A DNA stretch of 64,000 bases. Origin: Hymenopellis radicata. Taxonomy: Eukaryota > Basidiomycota > Agaricomycetes > Agaricales > Physalacriaceae. A model generated the notes under the pieces. That model had not been told where the DNA came from and made no database searches. It was given only the letters and a program-made list of their open reading frames with translations. The translations under genes were made by a program, and so were the position numbers. Shown one piece after another: positions 10,612 to 21,675 of the stretch (position 1 is its first letter; each line of letters begins with the position of its first letter). The stretch spans positions 682,001 through 746,000 of the forward strand of contig JADNRX010000001.1 of assembly GCA_015501595.1 (NCBI GenBank). Direction: 5' to 3'.

Positions 10612-13600
10612 CTATGAAGGTGGCTCAGTGCGTTGTCGGGGGCGAAGGTGAGGTCGCATCTAAAAGAGTTCAGGACAATGTCAAACACAGAAACAATGAA
10701 AGAAAACTCACCATTTCCTTGAACAAAGGAAGTAATTGAGGGATGTGCACAAGATCCGGGGGTTGGATGGTTTCTCCTGCCTTTTTCCGTCTCGCCTTCC
10801 TTGACGAGGGGTCTTTCGTTTGCACACGCGGAGGAGCTGAGCGCACAGAGTCAAATGATTGCTTAACCGGTGTCCGTGTCAAGTCCTGCGTCGAATGTTG
10901 ACTAGGTACAGGTGCCGAACGCGCGGAGTCAAACGATTGTTTCACCGGAGTTGGTACGGGACTTGGGGGAAGAGGTTTGTTGATAGCCGACGATAAGGTG
11001 GACGCGCGTGAAAGAGGTAAGGGAGGCACCGGTGGAACGTCCTGACTCTTTCTGGACATCGCCTGTCTCATATCCGAGAATAAGCTGGAACGTGATCCCC
11101 GAAGTGATAGCGTACGTTGTTTCGGCGTGGCGGGACTATCATCCAAAGGTCGACCCCGTACAGTGCCTGTTGGCGTCGCCATAATAGTACTTGTCCTTGT
11201 GGGGCGTCTGACCGGAGTTGGCGGTGATTCTTCCTCTGAGGTCGTCTCTTCACTGCTGCCTTCCTCGCTACTGTCCTCCTCGCTGCTTTCGTCACTGCTC
11301 TCATCATCCTCTTCACTATCGGTCTCCTCAGCAGCCAAGTCTTCGGCATCGCCACTGACCAGTTCGCCGAAGTTCAATTCTCCAACAACACCTTCCACCA
11401 GCTGTTCCACTTCTCGTTCTTCGTCGTCCTGACCCTGCGCGCGCCCAAACCTCCGGCGCACTTTGCCCTCATAAGCCACCTTGAGCTTGTAATGATAAAG
11501 CGCCACCTTATCAACCTCCGCCAAGATACTTTCCCGTTCCGATCCTGTATGTGGAAGAAGAAATTCCAAAGAAAGTGGACTTCCTAGGCCTTCCCTGATC
11601 ACGGTAATGAAAAGTTCGACCCAGCGCATCAAACTGTCAAACAAGCCTTCTCCCTTTGAATGCACCTTGTGCACAAAGTCATAGAACGACTGCTCGTGGC
11701 GCTGGATAAGATCGATGAAAGCTTGCACGGTACGGTGAGGATCCTTCTGACTGACTAGAAATGAGTTAGACCGATAAATAGTAAGATCATCACCACTTAC
11801 GTTCTTCGACACCCTCGACAGTCTTGATGAGATCGTTAATGAAACTCTGCAAGTCACCTAAAGAGTCCGATATACTCGCAGCCCTATAGACAGTAGCGAG
11901 CGGAGTATAAAAGATCGTTATGATATCCTTGAGAAGATCAGCTGTAAAGCCCTGTGTAGAGTCAGCAGGGCAAGAACGACAAACAGTTCAAAGACCGACC
12001 TCAAATATCAATGCGATCAGCTGCTCTCTATCTCTCAGACGCGTGTACAGATGTGCCAAAACCTTGAGATCTTCGTACAGCCATGCATCGTCATCTGGAG
12101 GCCCATCGTCATCGTCGGAATCATCCAGCCTCTCCCGATATTTCATGTATGCCGCATGAGCCCTATGGGCCTTCGCTACCCGATGGAGTTGCACTCGAGA
12201 TAGCGTAGGTTCGTCCCCCGAACGAAGAACAATAGTAAGAAGCGGAAGGTTTTCAGTAACCGAGTCCGACTTGTACATGTCTTGAATCTCTTTGGGTCCG
12301 TACACGAACCTACGAATCTTTTCGCAAAAAATTGGATCGTCGACCTTGTCTTTGACAGCTTCAATCTCTTCAGTGAGAGCTTTAGCTTCCTCGGCCAAAG
12401 AACCAGAGAACATTCTACAAGGAGCGTTGTTAGACCCTGAAGATAAGTAAATAAGACTACCAACCGTTGAAGTAAGCTTCGACCACCGAACGGTTGCGCG
12501 AGAAACAGATCAAGCACGCTCCGTATCATGCCAATCGGATTACTGATCTTCAATGCAGCCTTGAGCATGAAATACGGCATAAGCCCGTGCAATCTCTTGA
12601 GACTAGCAAAAGTCTCTGAGGAGTTGTCTGAGGCCACAAACTGATGGAAGACGGTGGACGCTAAAGATATCCGTGCCCACTCCAGAACAGAATGATAATT
12701 GGGGGGAAGATCGCGGATACTCGACGTGACTTTGATGGTGGCGAAGACATGCGTTAAGCCATCTATCGCGGCATCAGACGGAAATGCAATTAACACGACG
12801 TGACATACCCTTGCCCATGATATCACCTTTCATGCTCTTAACAGCGTCTCTGAGACCATCCACCCTGTCTGCAATTTCGCGAGCAAAGCGTTTTCGGCCG
12901 TCTTCTCGCACGCGGTCAGCCTCTTCTCGTCTCCGTGCATCTTCAAGTTCTAACGGCGTAAGTGTCGTGGGACCGGATAACAGAAATGATTTGAGAACGG
13001 GAGATGAAGCAATTGCGGATGACGACAAGAGGGAGTGGAGGTATGCACGGAGGGTGAGGCGGTTCTTTTCTCGTGATAGCCTTGACGGAATTGGTGGGCT
13101 GGGGGAATATGAAGGGTCATCGGCGAATGAGGACGTTGATGGAGATGTTGGCATTGTGGAAGTCGGAGAAGTAACGGTAACAGTACTACGATCCTTCGCG
13201 GGAGGTGGCCGTATGTCTTCCTGAGGATGCATCTTGCGGAGCTAGAGAAATGTATTAGAAGGGTGTCAAGCAACGGAATTGTATACACGCCTCGTTTGCC
13301 AGTGTTTTGAAGTCTCCATACCGTCGGGATACAAAGTGATCTGGATAATTCGTACGTCTTGTCCTGATTATAAATTCCTACACGAGGCAATCAGATTTAG
13401 TACAAACTGAAGGCGAGGATGGCTCACTTCGTGAACCCTACTTCTCATTCGGCCTTTATCAAGGACAGTGCGCACACTGACTATGTTGACTTCAAATATA
13501 TCCTTATTCTTGAGGTTTCTTGCTTGACGCTTTCTGGCAATGGCCTCTAAACGGTCGAGATCCGCTTGGGTCAGGCGGACCACTTCTTCGCGCTCGGCTA

Positions 13601-14156
13601 ATTTGGTAGCGGCTCCAAGGAACATGGATAGATTTCGCTCTAACTTGCCAAGCAGTTTGAGTCGTGTAGCCTGTTCTGAGCTTTCCGGATTGGAATCGAA
13701 TGGAGAGGTCGGAGAGAAGTTTCTGGAGAGAACGGAAGCCATGAACGGCTGCAGTTTGTCGGAGTAGAAATCTTTCGGAGCAGCGGCCATGAATGGGAAC
13801 GTGAGGACAAACTGGCGGAAGACATATCGCAGAAACGGCAAATCAAGCACCGGAGCATCCTTTGGTGGCGGCGAGAAGGGTGGGCCTAGGAAGGAAAAAG
13901 TGGAGACATTGTTTGGTGCAGACGACGTTATGGCATCGAGCTCGTCGATGAACTGTAGCTGTATGAGGGACTTTTTGAGATAATGGGCCCGGATGGGAGT
14001 GAGATCATCTTCGGAGGCGGAGGCGGTGTCAACAGGTGAGGAGACAACGGGCTCGTCGATGATTGGGGAGACGTCGTAGTTTACTTGCGGTGGTGGTGGT
14101 ATGGCGCGAGTCGGACGACGTGGACGCACAATGGGGGACAATGGCGCAGACGCCAT
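10612..14156 (-). CDS. PX-domain protein with PXB/DUF3818 region
   Basis: Eight exons summing to 3,204 bases, 1,067 residues. The amino half holds the PX-associated helical region (HYLKKSLIQLQFIDELD, then RYVFRQFVLTFPFMAAAPKD). A PX domain follows, with the phosphoinositide-contact motif FVSRRYGDFKTLANELRKMHP. The long helical region after it continues to SSRKARRKK and the conserved end ending in PHLRPRQRTEPPS. The family (DUF3818, related to yeast YPR097W/Lec1) is peripheral to membranes and linked to lipid handling; the exact role here is inferred. Near the carboxy end are an acidic run of Ser/Glu/Asp (about 11230-11340) and two copies of TPVKQSFDSxRSAP. Intron 13242-13290 starts GCGTGT rather than GT, since only that junction keeps PX residues in frame. 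Confidence 0.88.
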
Positions 14157-14289
14157 GAACGTCCAGGTTGAGAGTGCCTTACATCACACGATCACCACGT
14201 GCGCAATGACATACGTTATCTTAAGATCTGCGGTCGAAGTACTACTTGGGTATCGAAGCCTTCTCTTGCCGGATCCCTCACGCTGCCTA
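14157..14289. promoter_or_regulatory. short upstream region with CACGTG box
   Basis: 133 bases between the PX gene start and the stop of the next gene on the same strand. CACGTG occurs at 14196-14201, about 40 bases before the PX gene ATG. Confidence 0.4.
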
Positions 14290-14963
14290 TCACGGTGCAT
14301 ATACCCTTTGATTTTTATATGTCTTCCCGTTGTCGTCCAGAACCCGCTTCAGTTTATTTGCAAGATTGCGGACACCCTCTGAGTAATTTGTTAGCAGGAA
14401 ATACTGTTCAACTAACGTACTTACCGCGACTGCCCTCAAGGCCGCGATATGACCCAGATATAGACCAGCATTCTGAACATGCTTTGCTGGCAGCACTGAG
14501 TGTTTCCAATTCGAGCTCGTCTCGCTGGTGGAGCGCGACTACCACGTCAACAACTCTGCTGAAGCCAGTCAACCATCTGTCCAGTCCGTCCGTATTTGTA
14601 GTTGCATCGGTAACTAGATGCGAAGAAGAGAGGGCAATGCATTGTCGGAGAAGCGCCTGGTCGATCGTGCCAGATGCCGTTCTCATTCGCGCGAGTACTA
14701 GTAGCACGAGAGCGCCATAGTCTGTCGAGACTTGTTCTGTTTGTATCTACACGAATGGGTATCGCTATATGCAAGGACAGGCAGCCTCACCTCCGATTCC
14801 ATGTGGCCAAATTTAATGTGCAGATGAACTGGGTGGGGACTCTGGGGAGGCAGGTGCATAGCTAGGTCATTTTGTATCCACAGTGGCAGACAGCGTTTGG
14901 TCACGGCTGCAAAGTACAACTTCCACCGAGTTCTAGTGGTTGCTGTTTATAAGGTTTACTCAT
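14290..14963 (-). CDS. small conserved protein, unknown function
   Basis: Three exons with introns 14747-14790 and 14379-14424; the second has a TGCTAAC branch site. The predicted product is about 194 residues. Recognisable stretches are HLHIKFGHMESE, ARMRTASGTIDQALLRQCI and the end GVRNLANKLKRVLDDNGKTY. I recall agaricomycete proteins of this shape but no function. The ATG at 14963 opens MSKPYKQQPLELGG. Its frame then shifts by one base near 14920 into the frame LYFAAVTKRCLPLWIQNDL, so the exons sum to 584 bases, one short of a multiple of three. This looks like a single missing base rather than an intron. The ATG is 103 bases from that of the divergent CCDC47 gene. Confidence 0.55.
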
Positions 14964-15065
14964 AAACCCCTCGATGGGAGCCTATGTCCGGGCGGCAAAT
15001 GCCGGTCCATCTTTCCTTGTTGCGTTCCTGGCTTGATATTATTGACAGTCTACGTGTGAACCGCG
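14964..15065. promoter_or_regulatory. compact bidirectional promoter
   Basis: Only 102 bases separate the ATG of the small conserved gene (-) from the ATG of the CCDC47 gene (+), so both must start transcription from this interval or from within each other's leader. Confidence 0.5.
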
Positions 15066-16392
15066 ATGAACGCAATTCTTGCGCGTCTCACTCCGCCACC
15101 CTTTGTCAACCCCGTCGACTACGATGGCCTCGAGTTTCGATGGCGTTTTCTGGCTTTCCGTCCCGCCTGCAAGTATTGCCCCACACTTTTCTTGATTTTG
15201 ACTAATTACTATACTTCCTGCAGACTTTCAAGTTGAGGCGTATCTCATAGCCGCCCTCGCTCTCTACGCATTCGTCGCCTTCGCCGGTGCCACTATCAAT
15301 ACTCGCAAAGTCAATGCCTGGTGCGTCCTCTGACCCGGTTTGCTCTGGCAAACCCTCACACATTGTTTCGCAGGGTATCTGCTTTCACTCCTCTTCTCAC
15401 CTCGCAATTCAGCAAGCCACTCGTTAACGGCGGCATTACTGCGGACGGCTATTCCGACTTTTTCACCTTCTCAACCGGCCGTAAAAACGTTCCGGCGTTG
15501 CACACGATCTTTACTCTCAAGCCTCGTCACGACTTGTTCCAGTACCTCTTTCAAATCCTTTGGGGTCTCGTCGACGTTCAGTACAATCCAGTAGACGACC
15601 TCCAGCTTGATTTTACCCTCGCCCCAAACACCCTCCCAGGCGATTTTGTATGGGCCGCGGTAGCCAAGAGCGAGCTACGGAACGTCAAGAAGGACCGCTG
15701 GGACTTGGTACGACTCCCTTTCGCGTCCAAGCGCACTCACTCAGTTGCGTTTAGTCCTTCACCAAGACTACGGAGAACCCTCTTTTGCCCAACTATATAT
15801 CTGTCATGTCAGGTACGCGTCAAATTAGGACTAAATGCCATCAAGACTCATATCGTCCTAACAGAGTTTGCGGACGTTACCGACGCCGTTCTCAAAACGA
15901 ATCTGGCCACTCTCCTTGCTGACCCCAACGTCCAGCCGTATTTCCGCTCAGTATCGATCACTGACCAACCGCGTCTCCAACCCGACGCAGCAAATGGCCC
16001 CCGCGAAAAGCACTTGATCCTCTCTCTCGTGGTCCCTTCTAAACCGCAGGCATGCGCGAACCTCGTAGCCGGACTGTTCACCGTTATCGACAACATTCAT
16101 AAAGTTACCCTTCGTCCCGAAACCAAGACCAAACTCCGGAAAGCTAGGGATGAGGTTGATAAGAAGCTGAAGGAAGCAGGTCAGAAAGAAAAGGTTGAGG
16201 AGGCTCTTGAGGATAAACGCGCTGCGAAGAAGCGTGCTGAAGAGGAGAGGATTAGTAAACTTAGTGCCGCGGAGCAGCAAAAGGTACGTTCGATCCTTCT
16301 TCCTTCCTTCAAGCACTTATCTCTCGTAGTACCTTGATCGTGAGCGAAAGCGTGAACTGCGCAAGTCGCAAGGTAAAACTGTCCGCAAGTAA
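15066..16392 (+). CDS. CCDC47 family ER membrane protein (PAT complex)
   Basis: Six exons sum to 1,074 bases, 357 residues. The amino end FRWRFLAFRPAYFQVEAYL leads into a membrane helix (LIAALALYAFVAFAGATI). The DUF1682 body follows (SGRKNVPALHTIF-like core, DVQYNPVDDLQLDF, KSELRNVKKDRWDL), then a long Lys/Glu coiled coil. It ends RERKRELRKSQGKTVRK. CCDC47 is the calcium-binding subunit of the PAT complex, which helps multi-pass proteins insert in the ER at the translocon. The first intron (15169-15223) begins GCAAGT and ends CAG; only this GC-AG junction restores RPAYF. The other introns are 15321-15373, 15708-15754, 15813-15864 and 16284-16329. Confidence 0.88.
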
Positions 16393-17216
16393 ATATGTTA
16401 CAGTACGCGTTAATGATATATATCGGTGGAGGGAAGATTTATGGAATTTATGTGCAATGCACCGAGTCGATCTGGCCATAGGTACAAACACTCATTGTAC
16501 ACTGTCCCACCTGGCTGAACGGCTGTAATGGCTCAACCGGGAATGTTGGCAGTTCCTTAAGCGACTCAATCCGCGTGTGCGCTGTTTCAAGGCTGTCTCC
16601 TCCAGAAAACTTGGTTACCACAGGCTTCCGCTTCGCAAGAGGTGGCACGGTCTTGGAATAATCAGACCTTGACAGGCCAGGGAAGCAATTCCGCAACCTG
16701 CAGGACTGGCCGAGTTAGTCGTAGGAGATTGGGATACGCCGTCAGTCGCGCTACGGATCGTGCTGCCTACAAACCTTTTTTCAACAACCAAGCTTTTTTG
16801 CTGCGATTCTAATCTAATCTATACAAACTGACAGGTAAATTGTAATCCTTTCTTCTTTCGAATATTCAATATACTATTTCTTTATCATTCTGAAGTCTTG
16901 CGGCGCATTGATAAGGTATTTCTCGTGAGTATGTGAATTGATAGCCTCCCGCGAGGCGTCGAGAAGGCGTGGAGCTCGAAGCATCAGATGCATCTCTGAG
17001 CGATAATGCGCTCACACTTGGTGGGTGGGGTGGCAGTGCAGTGGCAGTATTCTAGTGGCGCGGCCAGCCTTAGTTTGATGGTTCTGAGTGCCCTCCACAC
17101 CCCTTCTCGATGCCTCGCGTCTTAATACGCCACAAGACTTAAAAATGAGAAATTAATTATTTCGTAACTGGCTTTGTGTCACAAAGCGTGACGAAGGAGG
17201 CTTCTCAAAGAGTATA
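16393..17216. other. intergenic with one coding-like open frame
   Basis: Lies between the CCDC47 and UVE1 3' ends, so little promoter function is expected. On the - strand 16448-16696 stays open for 82 codons and reads like real protein (PPLAKRKPVVTKFSGGD, RIESLKELPTFPVEPLQPF), preceded by a good acceptor (CCTGCAG). I could not find a first exon or name a family. It may be a gene remnant or an exon of an unrecognised small gene. The rest, up to 17216, is AT-rich and featureless. Confidence 0.3.
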
Positions 17217-18861
17217 CTATTCCCGCTTTCGTGGTTTCTTTGCTGAGGCTGGCGCCGTCTCGAAGGTGTGCTCTTCCTCTTCGACTTCCTCCATCACATC
17301 GTCTTTGGCGGATTCGCCTTCCAAGTCCTCTGAATCCTCATCCAAGGTCTTGGCCCGTTTCCTTCGAGATCTTGTAGGATTGACAGTCTCCTCCTCGTCC
17401 GCGTCTGCCTCTTTGACCTTCTTCCTCTTATTCGACTTTCTTCCATTGGTTTCCTTCGTCTGGTGTTCGTTGGGCGGCCGAAGCGACTCTGCGACCATAA
17501 GCATTACATCGGCAACATGCGACTAGACTTACTAAACTCCACCGTCTCGAGCCCATACATTCTATACAGATGCAGGACAGCTTGCTCCTTGTCTTTAGCC
17601 TCGATCATCAAATCTTTGGAACGCAATCTGGATTCATGCGACGGGCTTGGAGGAACAGGAAGACGTACCCATATCATCTGGAAGATCCTCTGGCAGATTC
17701 TCGCACCGATCAGCGTGAGCGCGTCGTTCCATGATGCTCTCTGCCCCGGGGCGCTGTTCGCTGAGATGCTGCTTCGGTTTGATTCCACGTTTCCTGAATA
17801 TAGCATCGGCTCTGTCGATGATCTCGAATCGAGGAATCAAGGACGGATTGAGTGCGTCGTGGTGGTAGTCGAACACTAGCGGAACGTCAAGTTCTTCACA
17901 TATCGGGAGGAGGTCGTCGGCGTTGTAACATAACTGAGGATCGGTAAGAGTGCGACATCTGTCATAGAGGTTGAGGCTAACCTCATCATTCTCTAGGACC
18001 AGCCGATCTCTTACGTTCTTGGGCAGCTTTGTGATGTTTTTTTCATCCTCACTATTGTGCCTTCCTTGTCATCGTATACACCGCCGCCGTGTATGATCAT
18101 CACCGCGTCTGGACCCAAACCCATGAGATCGAGCATTTCAGTGTGGTATTGCAGCTCCCGTATAGAGGATGTAATCACCTCTGGACGCGGGCTGCCCAGC
18201 TGGGTGAATTGGCCGGATGTGTAGTGAGCCGATGTCCTAATTCCTTTGCTAGGTCTCCGACGCGTGCAAGGAGCGGGGCACAGAATGACAGGGAATACCC
18301 GTACGTGGCGTGCGACGCGAACGGGAACATCTCGCCGGACACGCGCATGAAGCGAATGTTCTGTAGATGATTAGAGGTGAAAATCGACTACTATGTATGT
18401 AAGACGCTGACTTGCATTTCGTTCGTTCCATTTGATCAGCTCCAAGAGATCCTCGCAATTCTGGCGCCCTAGGTCTTTCACAAAATCTATGCCGTTCTTC
18501 TTGATGGTATCTATCCTGCATGTCCTCGAGCAAAAGACGGGCGGCTTTTGGGCGCGGAGTATCGTGTTGAGACAGGCGTATCCTGAAGACATTAGGAAAA
18601 GGCGATGTCTTGGTATGTCTACTACGCACCCAGGAACGTTGTTGTCTTCTTTTCCACGTCTGGGATCACGTATACTGGTTCTGGCTTGGGCTCCCTCGGC
18701 TTTCTCTTCTTTTTGGGACTGGGCTCCTCTGCTGCCTGCTCGACGTGAACGTCTTCAGATTCGATATTGATGGACTCATTGACAGGCCCGATTTTAACGG
18801 CGGCTGCTGCCTTGAGACGCGTACTACGACGAAGGGCGGACATGGTGAAGGATCGGAGCAT
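17217..18861 (-). CDS. UVE1: UV damage endonuclease (UVDE family)
   Basis: Initiates the alternative excision repair of UV photoproducts by nicking DNA 5' of the lesion; it acts in the nucleus or mitochondria. The amino end is basic (STRLKAAAAVK, PKKKRKPREPK). The TIM-barrel body follows: GYACLNTILRAQKPPVFCSR, RFMRVSGEMFPFASH, MIIHGGGVYDDKEGT, PLVFDYHHDALN, KQHLSEQRPGA and HADRCENLPEDLPDDMD, with the metal-ligand His/Asp/Glu positions of the family. The acidic tail is Lys/Glu rich. Introns: 18583-18629, 18361-18415 (GC-AG, GCAAGT), 17934-17981, 17614-17668, 17489-17532. The frame breaks twice by one base. One break is in the HPGQFTQLGSP motif (18211-18215). The other is in a 7-base T run (18037-18043) where eight would restore KNITKLPKN. 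Adding two bases makes 1,398. Either assembly errors or an inactivated gene. Confidence 0.9.
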
Positions 18862-19202
18862 ACCATTGTTTTGTGAGGACTCTGAGAATTAGACCTGGCG
18901 ATCCAAGGCGATCATCGTGAGGTAATGGGCGGGTTGTGTGTGGCGCAGCTAGTCCCGCCTCGGGCAAGCATACCGGAGACCGGGTCTTCTACTTTTGAAA
19001 CTCAGTTTATCCGCGCGATTTGGAGCCCAGCGTTATCGCGCAATAGTTGTCTTTTCCCAAGAAATGGTCCAGACCAGTGCCTCGTATAGGATGGATCGGT
19101 AACCCTAGTTTAAGGTTAATTCGGACGGCAATCGGTCGGGAGGAGGGTCAGCTTAGTCAGTGACATGGACCAGATCGAAGGCACAAGATCGAAAAGTGCG
19201 CT
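18862..19202. promoter_or_regulatory. divergent promoter region, UVE1 / RING-Lon gene
   Basis: 341 bases between two divergent starts. No gene seen. I found no motif I would name with confidence. Confidence 0.35.
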
Positions 19203-20393
19203 TTGCTGGTGTCCTCGACGATATGGACCTATGCTCCTCAGCAGCCAGCAGCCATGTTTACCTGCTCACACTGCGACAATCAGCTGCGCCTGCCCGTCAC
19301 GTACGCCTGCGGACACAGTATCTGCTCGGCACACAAACTGGCTGCTTGTCCCAAAGGCTGCCCCGACCAGCAGCCGCCAAGCTCGGGCCACGATGTGACC
19401 CTCACAAAGATCCTGGCAGTAATTTCCGAGCCAGAGGACAGTCTGCTAGACCATCTGCACGCGGAGAGTGCTCGTCAGAAACAGACCCGGCCCGAGTCCC
19501 CGCTCATCCACCCGTTTCCGTTGCTCGACGAGCTCAGCTGCCAGATCTGTTATACTCTGCTTTTCCAACCGACTACAACACAGTGCCAGCATACATTCTG
19601 TCTTCCATGTTTACAAAGATCTCTCGACCACGCCCCCACGTGCCCCTTGTGTCGCGCGCCCCTCCCCGCCATCGCCCCTCCCCAGCCAAACGCCGTCCTG
19701 CTCAACATCCTAACCACCCGCTTCCCCACCCAGTACGCGGCCCGCACCGCTGCACTCGCACCGCCGGCCCGTCTCTCCACCCCGCTTTTCATCTGCCAAC
19801 TCTCTTTCCCCGGTCTCCCTACCTTTCTACATTTTTTCGAGCCACGTTATCGCCTCATGCTGCGACGTGCACTAGAAGGCCCTCATCCCCATTTTGGTAT
19901 GGTCATGCGCGATATGGACTATGGCACTATGCTCGACATACACAGTGTTCAGAGTCTGCCAGACGGCCGCAGTATGGTAGAGACCGTCGGCACCTTTCGT
20001 TTTCGCATCTTAGAGCGCGGTATTCTCGATAGTTACGATGTTGCACGGATAGAGCGCATCGACGATCTTCCAGTCGAGCTGAATCCCTCTCCACCCCTCG
20101 CATCCCTCATTTCCCATTGTCTCGCCTTTCTCAATCATCTACACCATCATAGCAGTCCCTGGGTCGTCCAGCGGCTGTCCAACACGTACGGCCCTCCTCC
20201 TTCTCACTCGGTCGCGCTCGAACGTCCCGCAGAGTTTTCATTCTACGTCGCCATGATTCTCCCTATAGATGAGGCAGAAAAGGCCAAACTTTTACCAGTT
20301 CGCAGCGTCACCATGCGTCTCGCAATGTGCGTCTGGTGGATAGAAGGCCTCCGGCGTGAATGGTGGTTTGGACAGGGCTGTATCATTTTATAA
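19203..20393 (+). CDS. RING-finger protein with Lon substrate-binding domain (LONRF-like)
   Basis: A single intronless frame of 396 residues. An atypical Cys-rich finger comes first (CSHCDNQLRLPVTYACGHSIC). A canonical C3HC4 RING follows (CQICYTLLFQPTTTQCQHTF, CLPCL, CPLCRAPLP). The Lon N-terminal-like domain then runs to the end (PLFICQLSFPGLPTFLHFFE, PRYRLMLRRAL, FGMVMRDMDYG, VGTFRFRILER, VALERPAEFSFYVAMILP). There is no ATPase or protease part. Proteins of this architecture are thought to be ubiquitin ligases whose Lon domain recruits substrate. The start may instead be Met 18 (ATG 19254), directly before the first finger. It is unusual in having no intron among heavily split neighbours, and its wobble positions are C-rich. 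Confidence 0.82.
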   Translation: MLVSSTIWTYAPQQPAAMFTCSHCDNQLRLPVTYACGHSICSAHKLAACPKGCPDQQPPSSGHDVTLTKILAVISEPEDSLLDHLHAESARQKQTRPESPLIHPFPLLDELSCQICYTLLFQPTTTQCQHTFCLPCLQRSLDHAPTCPLCRAPLPAIAPPQPNAVLLNILTTRFPTQYAARTAALAPPARLSTPLFICQLSFPGLPTFLHFFEPRYRLMLRRALEGPHPHFGMVMRDMDYGTMLDIHSVQSLPDGRSMVETVGTFRFRILERGILDSYDVARIERIDDLPVELNPSPPLASLISHCLAFLNHLHHHSSPWVVQRLSNTYGPPPSHSVALERPAEFSFYVAMILPIDEAEKAKLLPVRSVTMRLAMCVWWIEGLRREWWFGQGCIIL

Positions 20394-20856
20394 CACCAAA
20401 GTAGATTCATTCGTATTTATCCACCCACACGTTGTACCTATACACTCATTACTATACCGTTATACTATAATCTCAGCTTTCGAACTGATATGGGCTTTTG
20501 GAATATACACTATTGTAGCATTTTCTGGGCTCTGCGCCACACTTTGAAGCGGGATTTTCGCCATAGTGGCGTCGGCCCGCTAAAACCGAAGACCGTTTAT
20601 GTAGGATCAGTGGCGTTCAAATACAGTGAGCTTGAAGAGTCTATAAGAGTTCTGGGCACGAGCACGTGTTCAATAACTGAATGTTCAATGACATTGACAG
20701 GACTTGGACATGCTGCTTTAAGTGGCTTTAAGTAGATGGATGGGTGTAGCTCAGAGTCCGATGATAAGATAACGATTACTCGCTTTCACGGGTCACGTCA
20801 CGCCTACAGCTTTTTCCTTCTACGAACTCTGTTAAATTGCACTCTTGAACAACGAC
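20394..20856. promoter_or_regulatory. intergenic, promoter side of NHP2
   Basis: 463 bases with no supported gene. A TCACGTCA sequence (about 20787-20794), a CRE-like or half E-box site, lies about 65 bases before the NHP2 ATG. The rest is AT-rich and unremarkable. Confidence 0.35.
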
Positions 20857-21553
20857 ATGCCTGGAGACAAATCAGAAAAGAAGAAGCGTAGAGAAAGCAA
20901 GGTCGAGCCGGCGGCTGAAGATGTGGAAATGGCAGATGGAGATCAAGTACCAAAGGTGCCTCTTTAGACTCCCAAATTGGAGCACCATTGACGATTGCCA
21001 GTCACCCAAAAAATCCAAGGCTGAAGTTGTGATACCGCTAGAAGACCTCTCACCACTCGCAAACCCTTTAGCGCAGAAGAAACTCTTGAAAAAGCTACAC
21101 AAAACGGTCAAGAAAGGTATGTCTGGCGCAATCGTTATTGATCACGTTTTGACAAGCGTTGTAGCGTCAAAAGGACGTATGATCAAGCGGGGAGTGAAGG
21201 AAGTTGTAAAGGGAATCAAAAAGGGCGAAAAAGGGCAAGTAGCCTGTCTTTACGCGCGGTACTGAGTTGCTGAGCTTGTTTTCAGACTGCTGATAATAGC
21301 GGCCGACATCAGCCCCATCGACATTGTGTCGCACCTACCTATTCTCGCCGAGGAGGCACAGATACCGTACATCTTCGTCGCGTCCAAGGAGGAACTTGGG
21401 TACTACAGCTCAACAAAACGGCCAACAAGTTGCATAATGATATGTCCAAACCAAAAAAAGAGAAAAGAGGAGAGCGACGACGAAGAGTTCCAGACTCTGT
21501 ACAAGGAGTGCTGCTCCGAAGTTCAAAAGTTGAATACCCAGATTGTCTTTTAG
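20857..21553 (+). CDS. NHP2: H/ACA snoRNP protein Nhp2 (L7Ae family)
   Basis: Core protein of H/ACA snoRNPs, which guide rRNA pseudouridylation in the nucleolus. Four exons sum to 552 bases, 183 residues. An amino-terminal charged segment (DKSEKKKRRES) precedes the L7Ae fold: PLAQKKLLKKLHKTVKKASK, GRMIKRGVKEVVKGIKKGEK, LLIIAADISPIDIVSHLPIL, IPYIFVASKEELG and STKRPTSCIMICP. The carboxy tail is acidic and longer than in yeast Nhp2. Intron 21235-21285 begins GCAAGT; the GC-AG junction is required to join KGEKG to LLIIAAD. The other introns are 20956-21001 and 21117-21164. Confidence 0.92.
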
Positions 21554-21675
21554 TTTTCTGTATTTTATTTTTGTTACTCGGACTTGACCCCGACCGGGCA
21601 TTCACACGATCATTCTACCGAATTTTCAATTCTTGGACAACGACCACGTCCTTCTCTATTTCAACAAAACTCTCC

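Noticed and set aside
14199..14720. 173-codon + strand open frame
   Set aside because: It is antisense to the three-exon conserved gene at 14290-14963, whose splice sites and carboxy motif fit better.
19160..20032. 290-codon frame overlapping the RING/Lon gene
   Set aside because: Alternative frame of a C-rich coding region; the RING and Lon motifs are only in the other frame.
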